Shown here piece after piece: positions 37,684 through 47,380 of a stretch of DNA of 64,000 nt. The first letter of the stretch is position 1. Each line of letters opens with the position of its first letter. The DNA comes from CAZABC01 sp964483405. Its GTDB lineage: Bacteria; Chloroflexota; Limnocylindria; Limnocylindrales; CSP1-4. The stretch covers positions 90,697 through 154,696 of the forward strand of contig CAZABC010000003.1 of the NCBI GenBank assembly GCA_964483405.1, written 5' to 3'. The position numbers and the translations under genes were made by a program. Under the pieces are notes generated by a model that was given only the letters and a program-made list of their open reading frames with translations, was not told the DNA's origin and searched no databases.

Positions 37684-38853
37684 TCAGCGCACGACCGGCG
37701 GGGCGATCCTCGACGGCGCCGGCAGCGCCAGCCGGCGGTCGGCGAGCGCCACGACCGCGGCCGCGCCGATCCCAGCGAGCGAGACGACGGCGGCGACCTC
37801 GAACCCGGCGACCGCGAACAGCGGCGCGGCACCGAGGCTGCCCAGCCCGAGCGCCGCGGCGAGGGCCGCCGAGAGCAGCGAGAACGCCGAGCCGCGGTCG
37901 GCGTCGTCGCTCCGTCGCGACAGCTCGACCAGGACCGGGGTGAGGACGAGGCCTCCGCCGGCCCCGGTGCAGATCCCGATGACGACCAGCAGGAGGGTCG
38001 TCGGCGGCATGACGAGGAGCGCCACCCCGACGCCGGTCAGCGCCAGCCCGGCCAGGACGAGGGTGCGGGCGGGCATCCGGTCGGCCAGCCAGCCGGTCGG
38101 GATCCGCGACAGCATGATCGCGAGGCCGTCGGCGACGAACAGCAGGCCCACCTGGGCGTCCGCCGCGTCCGCCCGCTGCGGCAGGTAGGCGAGGACCAGG
38201 CCCCAGTGGGCGACGAAGAGCAGGACGATCGCGAGCGGACCGCTCCAGCTCCGACGGAAGGCCGGCCGGAAGCGGCGGGTCGTCGAGCGGGCGGCGTCCA
38301 TCGGTCGGAGCCCGAAGGGCCGGGCGACCACGAGCAGCAGGCCGGCCGCGACGACGACGCCCGCCGCGGCAGCGACACCATCGAGCGAGGTCGCCGCGAG
38401 GATCAGGAGCGAGACCGGCGGGATGACCACGAGCGTCAGGTTGTTCGCCGAGCCGGCGATCGACAGGGCGAAGCCCTCCCGCTCGCGTGGGGCGAGCCGC
38501 GGAACGAGCGAGAGGCCGGCCGGGAGGACGGCCGCGATCCCGATGCCCTGGGCGGCCCGAACGATCGCGAATGGCAGGAGCGGACCCTCGGGATCGACCC
38601 CGGGCAGCAGGACGATGGCGCAGGCGACGAGATACGTCAGCCCGCCGACGATGAAGACACGGACGCCCCCGAATCGGTCGACGAGCCCGCCGGCGAGCAG
38701 CGCCGCGGGGACCTGGATGACGGCGGCGATCCCGACGACGACGCCGATGAGCGGGTCCGGCACGCCGGCGTCGGCGAGGGCGAGCGGGAGCGACGCGGTG
38801 AAGGCGTGGAAGCCCGCCTGGACGGCGAAGAGAGCGACGACGAGGCGGCGCAC
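37684..38853 (-). CDS. MFS transporter
   Basis: 389 residues with twelve hydrophobic segments. The loop 2-3 motif is LLAGGLVDRFGGVRVFIVGG and its counterpart after helix 8 is IPTGWLADRMPARTLV, each a GxLaDR-type signature. GTG start. It follows the DinB-like gene by 53 bp on the same strand. It resembles multidrug or metabolite exporters; the substrate is unknown. Confidence 0.9.
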   Translation of the reverse strand: MRRLVVALFAVQAGFHAFTASLPLALADAGVPDPLIGVVVGIAAVIQVPAALLAGGLVDRFGGVRVFIVGGLTYLVACAIVLLPGVDPEGPLLPFAIVRAAQGIGIAAVLPAGLSLVPRLAPREREGFALSIAGSANNLTLVVIPPVSLLILAATSLDGVAAAAGVVVAAGLLLVVARPFGLRPMDAARSTTRRFRPAFRRSWSGPLAIVLLFVAHWGLVLAYLPQRADAADAQVGLLFVADGLAIMLSRIPTGWLADRMPARTLVLAGLALTGVGVALLVMPPTTLLLVVIGICTGAGGGLVLTPVLVELSRRSDDADRGSAFSLLSAALAAALGLGSLGAAPLFAVAGFEVAAVVSLAGIGAAAVVALADRRLALPAPSRIAPPVVR

Positions 38854-38906
38854 GTCGCCCGGCCCGAGCGGTCAGCCGCGCCGCCGCGAGCGGACCCGCG
38901 GCGGCG

Positions 38907-39386
38907 TCACCGGAAGGCCGCGAGGATCGCCTCGAGGTCGGCCCGGTGGTCCTCGTAGTGCTCCAGCGTCTCGCCGATGAAGGTCTCCATGTGGCGCGGG
39001 TGCTTCACCCAGCGCGACTCGGGGACGACCGTCAGGTAGCCCCGGAGCTCGCCGGGCACCGCGGAGAAGCGACGCCGGAGCTCGGGCATCGGGATGGCGG
39101 CCCACTCCGCCTGGATCGCCGCGTTCACGGCCTCATCGCCGCGGGCCTCCCAGTCGGCGTCCATCCGCTCGAGCGAGGCGCTCGTCTCGCCGACGGCGAG
39201 GTCCCGGGCGATGTCGAGCGCGACCTGCTGCCAGGCGGCCAGGTGGGCCATGAGATCGCGGCCGGACCAGCCGTGGGCGGCGGCGACCGGGGTCGCCAGC
39301 TGGGCGTCGTCGAGGTCGGCGAGCGCCTCGAACGGGCGCCAGGCCTCGCGCTCCTCCTCGAGGAAGGACAGGCCGTCGAGATACAT
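38907..39386 (-). CDS. DinB / maleylpyruvate-isomerase-like (DUF1706/ClbS type) protein
   Basis: 159 residues forming a four-helix bundle. HGWSGRDLMAHLAAWQQVALD holds the metal-ligand histidines expected for DinB-like proteins, and a later histidine is in LEHYEDHRADL. Relatives include mycothiol- or bacillithiol-dependent enzymes and the colibactin-resistance protein ClbS; a thiol-related detoxification role is possible. TATCCT lies 6 nt before the ATG, so the transcript is leaderless. It is divergent from the cobalamin-binding protein and followed by an MFS gene. Confidence 0.8.
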   Translation of the reverse strand: MYLDGLSFLEEEREAWRPFEALADLDDAQLATPVAAAHGWSGRDLMAHLAAWQQVALDIARDLAVGETSASLERMDADWEARGDEAVNAAIQAEWAAIPMPELRRRFSAVPGELRGYLTVVPESRWVKHPRHMETFIGETLEHYEDHRADLEAILAAFR

Positions 39387-39392
39387 GCGCCG

Positions 39393-39427
39393 AGGATAGC
39401 CGCTCGGTCCGGGGCCGGTGGTACAGT
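39393..39427. promoter_or_regulatory. Divergent leaderless promoters
   Basis: TATCCT on the minus strand (39398-39393) and TACAGT on the plus strand (39422-39427) each lie exactly 6 nt before the ATG of the DinB-like and cobalamin-binding genes. Only 47 bp separate the two start codons, leaving no room for two normal leaders. Confidence 0.6.
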
Positions 39428-39433
39428 CCCGCC

Positions 39434-40129
39434 ATGGCCGACGACCTCGAACCCCGCCTCCCGCCCGTCGACCCGGCGGCCGCGTCGGTGCCCGCCACCT
39501 CGCTCTCGCCGGAGCTCCTCGCCTCGCTGCTCGTCGAGGGCGACGACGAGCTCGCGGCGTGGACGTTGCGACACGCCCTTGCCGAGGGTTCGCGGGCCGA
39601 GGTCTTCGACGGCCTCCTCGCCCACGCGATGGCCCTCATCGGCGAGCGCTGGCAGACCGGCCAGTGGGGCATCTCCGAGGAACACCTGGCGAGCCAGACG
39701 GTCCTCCGGGCGCTCGACCGGATCCGACCCGAGCTGGGCCCCGAGTCCAGGGTCGGGCCGCTGGCCGTCCTCGCGGGCGTCGCCGGCGAGCACCACATGA
39801 TCGGCCTCGTCTGTCTCGCCCAGGTCCTCGCCGAGGCCGGCTGGACGGTCGCCAACCTCGGCGCCGACGTCCCGGCGGAGGATCTCGCGCGGTACGTCGG
39901 GCGCAACGACGCCAGGCTTGTCGCGCTCTCGGTCTCCGACCCCGGGCGGCTCGAGCCGCTCATCGCCTCGATCGCCGCGGTCCGCGCCGTCGACGCGGCG
40001 ATGCCGATCCTGCTCGGTGGCCGGATCGCGAGCCAGCCCGAGATCGCCGCGACGCTCGGCGTGACCTGGGCCGGCACGCGGCTCGCCGAGGCGGAGGCCG
40101 TCGCCGCCCGGATCGCCGCCGGGGGCTGA
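39434..40129 (+). CDS. Free-standing cobalamin-binding protein, CarH/MerR-sensor-like
   Basis: 231 residues. Residues 25-100 form the helical cap domain with a W-x9-EH motif (Trp73, Glu83, His84; GERWQTGQWGISEEHLAS), characteristic of the CarH/LitR photoreceptor cap that packs against adenosylcobalamin. Residues 110-225 are a B12-binding Rossmann domain with the ExHxxG form of the lower-ligand motif (GEHHMIGL), then SVSDPGRLEPL and LLGGRIAS. No DNA-binding domain is present. It could sense light or B12, or be a corrinoid carrier. TACAGT lies 6 nt before the ATG. The mcm large subunit gene is convergent, just downstream. Confidence 0.85.
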   Translation: MADDLEPRLPPVDPAAASVPATSLSPELLASLLVEGDDELAAWTLRHALAEGSRAEVFDGLLAHAMALIGERWQTGQWGISEEHLASQTVLRALDRIRPELGPESRVGPLAVLAGVAGEHHMIGLVCLAQVLAEAGWTVANLGADVPAEDLARYVGRNDARLVALSVSDPGRLEPLIASIAAVRAVDAAMPILLGGRIASQPEIAATLGVTWAGTRLAEAEAVAARIAAGG

Positions 40130-40196
40130 GCCGGGGCCGGGCGCCGGGCCCAGGTCCGCAGGGGGGCCGGGTCGGCACCGCCTCGCGGGCCGGTCG

Positions 40197-41894
<1,698 letters not shown>

Positions 41895-41971
41895 GGGCGG
41901 GACTCTAGCATCGGCCGGTCGTCACGGCGGCACGAGCGGCGCGGCCGGCCGGGCGGACGGCGGCCGAGGGG

Positions 41972-42601
41972 TCAGCCGTCGAGCGCCTCGCCGAACGCCT
42001 CGACGGCGGCGACGACCGCCGCCTCGTGGGCCCCCGGATCCTCGACGTCGCGGGCCGAGCTGCTGACGAGCGCGACCCGGACGGTCGCCCCGTCGGGTGC
42101 GGGCCAGGTGACGATCGACTGGAGATACGTGTCGTTCGTCACGTCCAGCCGGAAGCCGTCGCGACCCGCCACGGTCACCTCCGTCGTCTCGAGATCTTCG
42201 GTGTCTGGGGCGGCTCGCGCTCCGGCCTCGTAGAAGTCGAGCATCGCCTCGGCGGTCAGGCCGTCGGCCTCGAAGACGGCGAGCGTCGTCCCGGTCTCGA
42301 CGCCGCGCTCCCAGAGCCCGCCCGCGAACCGGATCTCCTCGATCCCCGCCTCGGCGAGCGTGCCGAGGTTCCGCTCCGAGCAGTTGCGGCCCGAGTCGAG
42401 CCGGTCCGGCGGACGACCCTCGAGGGCCGTCGGCACGAGCGCCTCGAGGTCCGGGTATGCGCCGGACGCGCGGCCATCGGCGACGCAGGGGCCATCGGGC
42501 GAGAAGGTCGCGCCGCTCCAGCCGCAGCCGAGGACGGCGGTCGCGACGACCGCGGCGAGGACGACGGGCATGACGGCGCGGGCGCGATCGAGGGGGAGCA
42601 C
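41972..42601 (-). CDS. Putative lipoprotein of unknown function
   Basis: 209 residues from the GTG at 42601. A short basic N-terminus and hydrophobic stretch (VMPVVLAAVVATAVLGCGW) end at a lipobox-like VLGC, so the protein is probably lipid-anchored outside the membrane. The mature part has a beta-rich pattern (TTLAVFEADGLTAEAMLDFYEAGA, TEVTVAGRDGFRLDVTN) like small conserved extracytoplasmic domains. No function can be assigned. The ATG at 42571 is an alternative start but would shorten the basic N-region. Confidence 0.7.
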   Translation of the reverse strand: MLPLDRARAVMPVVLAAVVATAVLGCGWSGATFSPDGPCVADGRASGAYPDLEALVPTALEGRPPDRLDSGRNCSERNLGTLAEAGIEEIRFAGGLWERGVETGTTLAVFEADGLTAEAMLDFYEAGARAAPDTEDLETTEVTVAGRDGFRLDVTNDTYLQSIVTWPAPDGATVRVALVSSSARDVEDPGAHEAAVVAAVEAFGEALDG

Positions 42602-43083
42602 GGCGAGAGGGTACCCGAGGTCGGCTGTCCGGGTCCGGCGGGGCGAGGGCGTTCGCGCCGGCGGCGGGATCGTCGAGAGCGAGTCGGCCGTTCGAGGAGT
42701 GCGGGCGCCGGCGGCCCGGTGCGGCCGCACCGGTACGGTCGTCCCACGGTGTTGACGGGATGCGCCCGACCTTCGCGCGGTCCGCGACGGGACGAGCGCG
42801 TCATTGTCCGCACCTCGAAGGCCGGCGTACGGTGTGGTTGCGCCGTCGCGAGACGACCGGGAGCCCCTGGGGCGTCGGTCACGGACGGAGGCACGGACGA
42901 CCCGCCGGGGCGATCGCGGAGCACCGGTCGGGCGGCATCCCGGGCCTCGGTCACGAGCCGAGTAACCGACGATCGGCCAACAGGCCCGGGCTCGAGACGG
43001 CGGGCACTCGTCGCCGCTCCGACGGCCGGTGGCACCTATCGCCACCGGCCGTGTCGTTCCCGGGACGCCCCCTGCGCCCCCCG
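42602..43083. other. Intergenic region without a recognisable gene
   Basis: 482 bp of GC-rich sequence between the ends of a lipoprotein gene start and the DnaJ-like gene stop. Frames open here give Arg/Gly/Pro-rich translations typical of shadow frames. No tRNA arm, known riboswitch core or promoter pair is seen. The only structure noted is the 12-bp hairpin at 43022-43052. Confidence 0.6.
43022..43052 (-). terminator. Strong hairpin downstream of the DnaJ-like gene
   Basis: ACGGCCGGTGGC and GCCACCGGCCGT pair perfectly (12 bp) around a 7-nt loop, about 30 bp after the stop codon. There is no U-tract, as is common for terminators in very GC-rich genomes. Confidence 0.5.
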
Positions 43084-43878
43084 TCAGTCGAACAGACCGA
43101 ACGACGACCCGCGGCGGGCCGACTCGCGGACCCTGCGGACGACGCCCCGGCGATCGAGGTCGGCCTGCAGGACGCGTGCGCTCATGGTCAGGTCGCGGTC
43201 CCGGGTGACGGTCCTCGCCAGCCAGTCGATATAGGACGGCTCGAAGGCGGCGATCTCGCCGAGGGTGTGCCCCCGGAACTTCCCGAAGTCGATCTCGTGG
43301 GCCGACGCCGTGGCGAGCGACGGCTCCGGCGTCCGATGGTGGCGGGCGGCCCTCGAGCGTTCGACGGGACCGTTCGGAGCCGACGCGCGCAGCGGCTCCC
43401 GGACCGGGCGCGGCGGTGGTGGCGGGGACTGCCCGCGAGGTCGGGCCGCGGCGCCGAGCGTCGCGTTGCGGGGCCGGAACGTCGCCGTCGTGTCGACCCG
43501 GCCCGTCACCGGGCGCGGCCGTCCCGTCGGCTGTCCGCCGCGCGACGCCCGGCCGCGCCCATCGGTCCCGGCCGCCGACGACCCGTCCGCGGCGTCGCCG
43601 GCCGGCTCGCTGCGCGCCCCCCGGCTCCCCGTCGGTCGGCGGTCCGCGGCCGCGCGGCTCCCCGCCGCACGGCCGGCGCCGGACGCCCCGCGTGTCAGCG
43701 CCTCGTAGGCGGTGTTGATCTCGGCCATCCGGCGCGTCGCGCGGCGCGCCGCGGCCGCGTCGGCGGTCGCGAGGTCCGGGTGGTGCTCGCGGGCGAGCCG
43801 TCGCCAGGCGGCCTTGATCGTGGCCTGGCTCGCATCGGGCGGGATGCCGAGGACGGCGTGGGGGTCGCGCGGTGGCAC
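43084..43878 (-). CDS. DnaJ-domain protein with ExoX-like C-terminal module
   Basis: 264 residues. Residues 1-65 are a J domain (DPHAVLGIPPDASQATIKAAWRRLAREHHPDLA) with the HPD motif that stimulates Hsp70. A 110-residue Pro/Arg/Gly-rich, probably disordered linker follows. Residues about 190-225 read EIDFGKFRGHTLGEIAAFEPSYIDWLAR, the short 'GKxxGxxLxEIxxxxPxYIxWL' module found at the C-terminus of ExoX-like exonucleases and other nucleic-acid proteins. GTG start with TAGACT 6 nt upstream. It may target Hsp70 to nucleic-acid complexes; this is inference. Confidence 0.85.
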   Translation of the reverse strand: MPPRDPHAVLGIPPDASQATIKAAWRRLAREHHPDLATADAAAARRATRRMAEINTAYEALTRGASGAGRAAGSRAAADRRPTGSRGARSEPAGDAADGSSAAGTDGRGRASRGGQPTGRPRPVTGRVDTTATFRPRNATLGAAARPRGQSPPPPPRPVREPLRASAPNGPVERSRAARHHRTPEPSLATASAHEIDFGKFRGHTLGEIAAFEPSYIDWLARTVTRDRDLTMSARVLQADLDRRGVVRRVRESARRGSSFGLFD

Positions 43879-43960
43879 GGGAAGAGTCTACCGAGCGGCC
43901 GCCCGCCCGACCCGGGGCGGCGCGCTTGACAGGGTCGCGTGGCTGCGGTCCCCTAGGTCC

Positions 43961-45052
43961 ATGCCGCTCGCCCGTCGCACCGGTGCCGTCGCCGCGGTCG
44001 CGGCCGTCGCCGGCGCGCTCGCCCACCGGTTCGCCGTGGTCTACCGGACCCGGGCCGGGTACCCGCGCCGCCGCCCGCCGGCGATCACGCCGGCGGACGT
44101 CGGGCTGGCCTTCGAGCCGCTCGCGATCGACGCGACGGACGCGCGCCTCGAGGCCTGGTTCATCGCCGCCGAGGGTGGTCGCCGCGGACCGGGCGTGCTC
44201 CTCGTCCACGGCTGGGAGTCGGCCCGTGACCGGACGCTGCCGAACGCCCTGATCCTCCATGCGGCCGGCTTCCACGTCCTCACCCTCGACATCCGGGGCC
44301 ACGGCGCCAACCCGGCGGAGACGCTCCCGATCACCGGCGGTGAGTTCGGCGCCGACGCGGCGGCCGGGCTGGCGGCGCTCGCCGCACGGCCCGAGGTCGA
44401 CCGGGTCGCGGTCCTCGGTCACTCGATGGGCGGGATCGGCGCGATCCTCGCCGCGGCCGCCGACCCACGGGTCGCCGCCCTCGTCGTCGTCTCGTCGCCG
44501 GCCGACCCGATCCGGTTCACCCGCCAGACCTTCCGCCTGGCCGGCCTGCCGATCCCGGGGCCGATCGCCTGGCCGCTGGCGTGGTACACGAGCCACGTCT
44601 ACGTCCGGCCGCGCCGGCATCGCCTGCGCCGGATCTCGGCCACCCGGGCGATCGCCCGCTACCGTGGACCGGTCCTGCTCATCCACGGCACCGACGACAC
44701 GGTCATCCCGATCGTCCACCATCGGCGCCTCGCAGCAGCGGCCCGGGCCGGGCGGATTGCCGAGCCACACCTCCCCCCGGTCGAGACGCTCGTCGTCGCC
44801 GGCGGCGCCCACAGCTGGCTCTACGAGCACGAGTCGTACCGGCGAGCGGTCGCGGCGTTCCTCGCCCGGGCACTCGGCGGACCGCTCGACCCGGACGAAG
44901 CGGCCGAGCGTGCCGCGGCGGTGCCGGCCACGCGCCTGCCCGATGCCGAGCGCCCGTTCGGCGCGCTCGACCGGCCGCGGGCGCGGCTGCGGACGATCGC
45001 CGAGCTCGCCGGTGCCCGCCCCGCGCGCGCCGACCGGACCGGGGAGGGCTGA
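43961..45052 (+). CDS. Alpha/beta hydrolase with N-terminal membrane anchor
   Basis: 363 residues. A short basic start and hydrophobic helix (TGAVAAVAAVAGALAHRFAVV) are followed by the hydrolase fold: oxyanion segment VLLVHGWESAR, nucleophile Ser in VLGHSMGGIGA, acid in LIHGTDDTVIPI and histidine in VVAGGAHSWLYEHESY. All three triad positions are intact. TTGACA at 43926-43931 is a good -35 box, but no well-spaced -10 is seen. The nitroreductase gene follows after 3 bp. Substrate unknown. Confidence 0.9.
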   Translation: MPLARRTGAVAAVAAVAGALAHRFAVVYRTRAGYPRRRPPAITPADVGLAFEPLAIDATDARLEAWFIAAEGGRRGPGVLLVHGWESARDRTLPNALILHAAGFHVLTLDIRGHGANPAETLPITGGEFGADAAAGLAALAARPEVDRVAVLGHSMGGIGAILAAAADPRVAALVVVSSPADPIRFTRQTFRLAGLPIPGPIAWPLAWYTSHVYVRPRRHRLRRISATRAIARYRGPVLLIHGTDDTVIPIVHHRRLAAAARAGRIAEPHLPPVETLVVAGGAHSWLYEHESYRRAVAAFLARALGGPLDPDEAAERAAAVPATRLPDAERPFGALDRPRARLRTIAELAGARPARADRTGEG

Positions 45053-45055
45053 CCG

Positions 45056-45577
45056 ATCGACGTTCGAGAGGCGGTCGCGACGCGGCGGGTCGTGCGGGCA
45101 TTCGCCGACCGGCCGCTCGACGACGACCATCTCCGGGCGATCGTCGACGCCGGGCGACGGGCGGGCAGCTCGAAGAACCTCCAGCGGTGGACGTTCCTCG
45201 TCGTCCGCGACCGGGCGCGTCTCGCGGAGCTCGCGACCGTCGGCCCGTACGCCGGGCACGTCGCCGGCGCGGCGGCGGCCATCGCCCTCGTGACACCCGA
45301 CCCGCACGCGCCGGGGGCGCCGCTGTCGGTGACCTGGGACCTCGGCGGTGCCGCCGCCCAGATGATGCTGGTCGCCTGGTCGCTCGGGATCGGCAGCTGC
45401 CCGGCGACCGTCTACGACCAGCCGCTCGCCCGCCGGATCCTCGGCCATCCCGACGACCGCTGGTGCGAGTACGTCCTCTCGTTCGGCTACCCGGCCGACC
45501 CGGCGGTCCTCACCGCGCCGAGGCGGCCCGGCGGCCGGCGGCCGTTCGACGACGTCGTCCGCGACGAGACCTGGTAG
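45056..45577 (+). CDS. Nitroreductase-family FMN protein, probable ATC start
   Basis: About 173 residues. The family-typical N-terminus DVREAVATRRVVRAFADRPL lies upstream of the first usual start (GTG 45092). Codon 45056-45058 is ATC, immediately after the previous stop, with GGGGAGGG 7 nt before it; beginning there gives the full conserved N-terminus. Further signatures are AGRRAGSSKNLQRWTFLVV, AAAQMMLVAWSLGIGSCPATVYD and FGYPA. These enzymes use FMN and NAD(P)H to reduce nitro groups, quinones or flavins. It is coupled to the upstream hydrolase gene. Confidence 0.85.
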   Translation: MDVREAVATRRVVRAFADRPLDDDHLRAIVDAGRRAGSSKNLQRWTFLVVRDRARLAELATVGPYAGHVAGAAAAIALVTPDPHAPGAPLSVTWDLGGAAAQMMLVAWSLGIGSCPATVYDQPLARRILGHPDDRWCEYVLSFGYPADPAVLTAPRRPGGRRPFDDVVRDETW

Positions 45578-45586
45578 GCACGATCG

Positions 45587-46912
45587 TCACGAGGCCGCGC
45601 CGTCGTCCGCGAGCGAAGCAGCGTCGGTCTCCGCGATGGCGGCCTCGTCGACGACCGCCTCCACGGGCCCGACCCCCTGCTCGGGGCCGGGCGCGCCCTC
45701 GGCCAGGTAGGCCCGGAGCGCCTCCTCGAGCCCGATGTCACGGCCGCTCGCCTCGGACCGCAGCCACTTCGTCTCGAGCACGTCGCAGTACGCCTGGAGC
45801 GGATCGCGACCGGGCTCGAGGACCTGCCGCAGCCGGGCGAGCGTCGGCTCGAGCACCTCGGCCAGCCAGCGCCGGGAGCCCTCCTCCCTGGTGAGCGACC
45901 GGCCCTCGCTCCGCTCCAGCCACAGCCGGTACTCGCGCTGGTCGTTGAGGAGCTTCTGGGCCTGGCCCTCGAGCGCGCGGATCCCCGTCCGCCGCTCGAG
46001 CTCCCGGACGTGGAAGCGCCGGTTCGTGACCGCGACCCGGAGCCGCAGCCGACCGGCGTCGCCGGGCGCCAGCTCGATCTCGTCGACGGCGAAGCCGAGC
46101 TCGTTCAGGCGGCGGATCCGGCCGGCGATCTCGTGGCGGTCGCCCGCCTCGAGGCTCGACTCCGCGTGGAGCTCCTCCCACAGCGCCCGGTACCGGGTCC
46201 GGACGCCCTCCGCCACGCCGACCGCCTCGTCGACGAGGTCGTCACGGCCGTGCATCGCGGCGAGGTCGGCCAGGCCGAAGGCCACGTTCTCGACGAGGAC
46301 GTCGAGGTCGTAGCGACGCTGGCCGGCCGAGAGGGTCGCGTGGACCTCGCTCGTCTCGGCGTCGACGAGATACGCCTGGATGCGGTCGCCATCCCGGCGG
46401 AACAGCGTGTTCGCGAGCGAGCAGTCGCCCCAGTACACGCCGGCCCGGTGGAGGTCGACGAGCAGCCAGGCCATCGCATCGAGGAGCCGGTCGCGCATGG
46501 CGTTCGGGCCGGGCGGGACCCGCGCGAGCAGGCGCCGGTACTGGAGCGAGCTCGGGAGGTAGCGGGTGACGAGGACGGCCGAGCCGCGTTCCGGGGCGGC
46601 GGCGATGCCGACCGGCTCGACCGACGGGAACGACTGCTCCTCGAGGTGCCGAAGCACGTCGTACTCGCGCTCGGCGACCCGCAGCGGCTCCTCCTTCAGG
46701 GCGAGCAGGCCCCGCCCGGTGACGAGGAACCGGACGAGGTGGCGCGACGGCCCGACGGGGAGCGCCCGGAACCTGAGCTCGTCCGCCGGCCAGTCGGCGA
46801 GCGGCCGCTCCCAGGGCAGCCCGATGAGCTCGGGCGACGGGTCGCGGAGCCGCAGACGCGGGAACTCGGGCGCGGGATCGGCAGCGGGCGGGTCGGGGCG
46901 TCGGCGGGCCAT
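45587..46912 (-). CDS. DUF4032 / lipopolysaccharide-kinase-like protein
   Basis: 441 residues. The first 250 residues look like a diverged protein-kinase fold: LLALKEEPLRVAEREYDVLRHL (Lys and Glu of the N-lobe), catalytic loop VYWGDCSLANTLF (D-x4-N) and AYLVDAETSEVH in place of DFG. The C-terminal half is the DUF4032 region (RLNELGFAVDEIEL, AVTNRRFHVRELERRTGI, LLNDQREYRLWLERSEG). Actinobacterial and Chloroflexota relatives are annotated as LPS kinase. The substrate is unknown. ATG at 46912 (a GTG precedes it). Last gene of a four-gene operon. Confidence 0.88.
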   Translation of the reverse strand: MARRRPDPPAADPAPEFPRLRLRDPSPELIGLPWERPLADWPADELRFRALPVGPSRHLVRFLVTGRGLLALKEEPLRVAEREYDVLRHLEEQSFPSVEPVGIAAAPERGSAVLVTRYLPSSLQYRRLLARVPPGPNAMRDRLLDAMAWLLVDLHRAGVYWGDCSLANTLFRRDGDRIQAYLVDAETSEVHATLSAGQRRYDLDVLVENVAFGLADLAAMHGRDDLVDEAVGVAEGVRTRYRALWEELHAESSLEAGDRHEIAGRIRRLNELGFAVDEIELAPGDAGRLRLRVAVTNRRFHVRELERRTGIRALEGQAQKLLNDQREYRLWLERSEGRSLTREEGSRRWLAEVLEPTLARLRQVLEPGRDPLQAYCDVLETKWLRSEASGRDIGLEEALRAYLAEGAPGPEQGVGPVEAVVDEAAIAETDAASLADDGAAS

Positions 46913-46939
46913 CACGCTGGGTGACCGGGCGGTCGCCGG

Positions 46940-47380
46940 TCAGATCCGCTTGCGGAGGTAGGTCGTGACCGACGCGTCGTAGCCGCGCGACTCGAGGAGC
47001 CGGCGGGCCTCCGGACGATGGTGGCCGGCCGTCACTTCGACGTACGCCGCACCTGACTCGGCGGCGACGCGCTCCGCCGCCTCGACGAGCAGCCCCCCGA
47101 TGCCCCGCGCCCGCGCACCCGGATCGACGACGAGCGCGAGGATCCGGCCGACGTGGTCGTCGTGCTCGAAGCGCGGCAGCAGGTGGAGGGCGATGATGCC
47201 GATGACCTCGCCGCCGAGGTCGGCGACGAGCACGGTCGTTCGCTCGGCCTCGACCCGCTCGAGCCGGGCGACGACGCCGGATGTCCCGACCGGATAGCCC
47301 TCGTCGGTGAAGAGGGCGGCGATGCGGTCGGCGTCCGCGGGGAGGGCGGGTCGGACGACGACCGGCTCGTTCGTGCTCAT
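46940..47380 (-). CDS. GNAT-family N-acetyltransferase
   Basis: 146 residues. ADADRIAALFTDEGYPVGTSGVVARL is the N-terminal helix pair, LALVVDPGARARGIGGLLVEAAERVA is the acetyl-CoA binding motif A (R-x2-G-I/L-G), and VEVTAGHHRPEARRLLESRGY closes the fold. It transfers acetyl groups to small molecules or proteins; the substrate is not visible. Its ATG overlaps the upstream stop by 4 bp and a TACCAT-6-ATG signal at the same place could give an internal leaderless transcript. Confidence 0.9.
   Translation of the reverse strand: MSTNEPVVVRPALPADADRIAALFTDEGYPVGTSGVVARLERVEAERTTVLVADLGGEVIGIIALHLLPRFEHDDHVGRILALVVDPGARARGIGGLLVEAAERVAAESGAAYVEVTAGHHRPEARRLLESRGYDASVTTYLRKRI

Noticed and set aside
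42602..45448. Long N-terminal extension of the lipoprotein frame on the minus strand
   Set aside because: It runs across the plus-strand hydrolase and nitroreductase genes and is Arg/Gly/Pro-rich; the signal peptide and lipobox begin at 42601.
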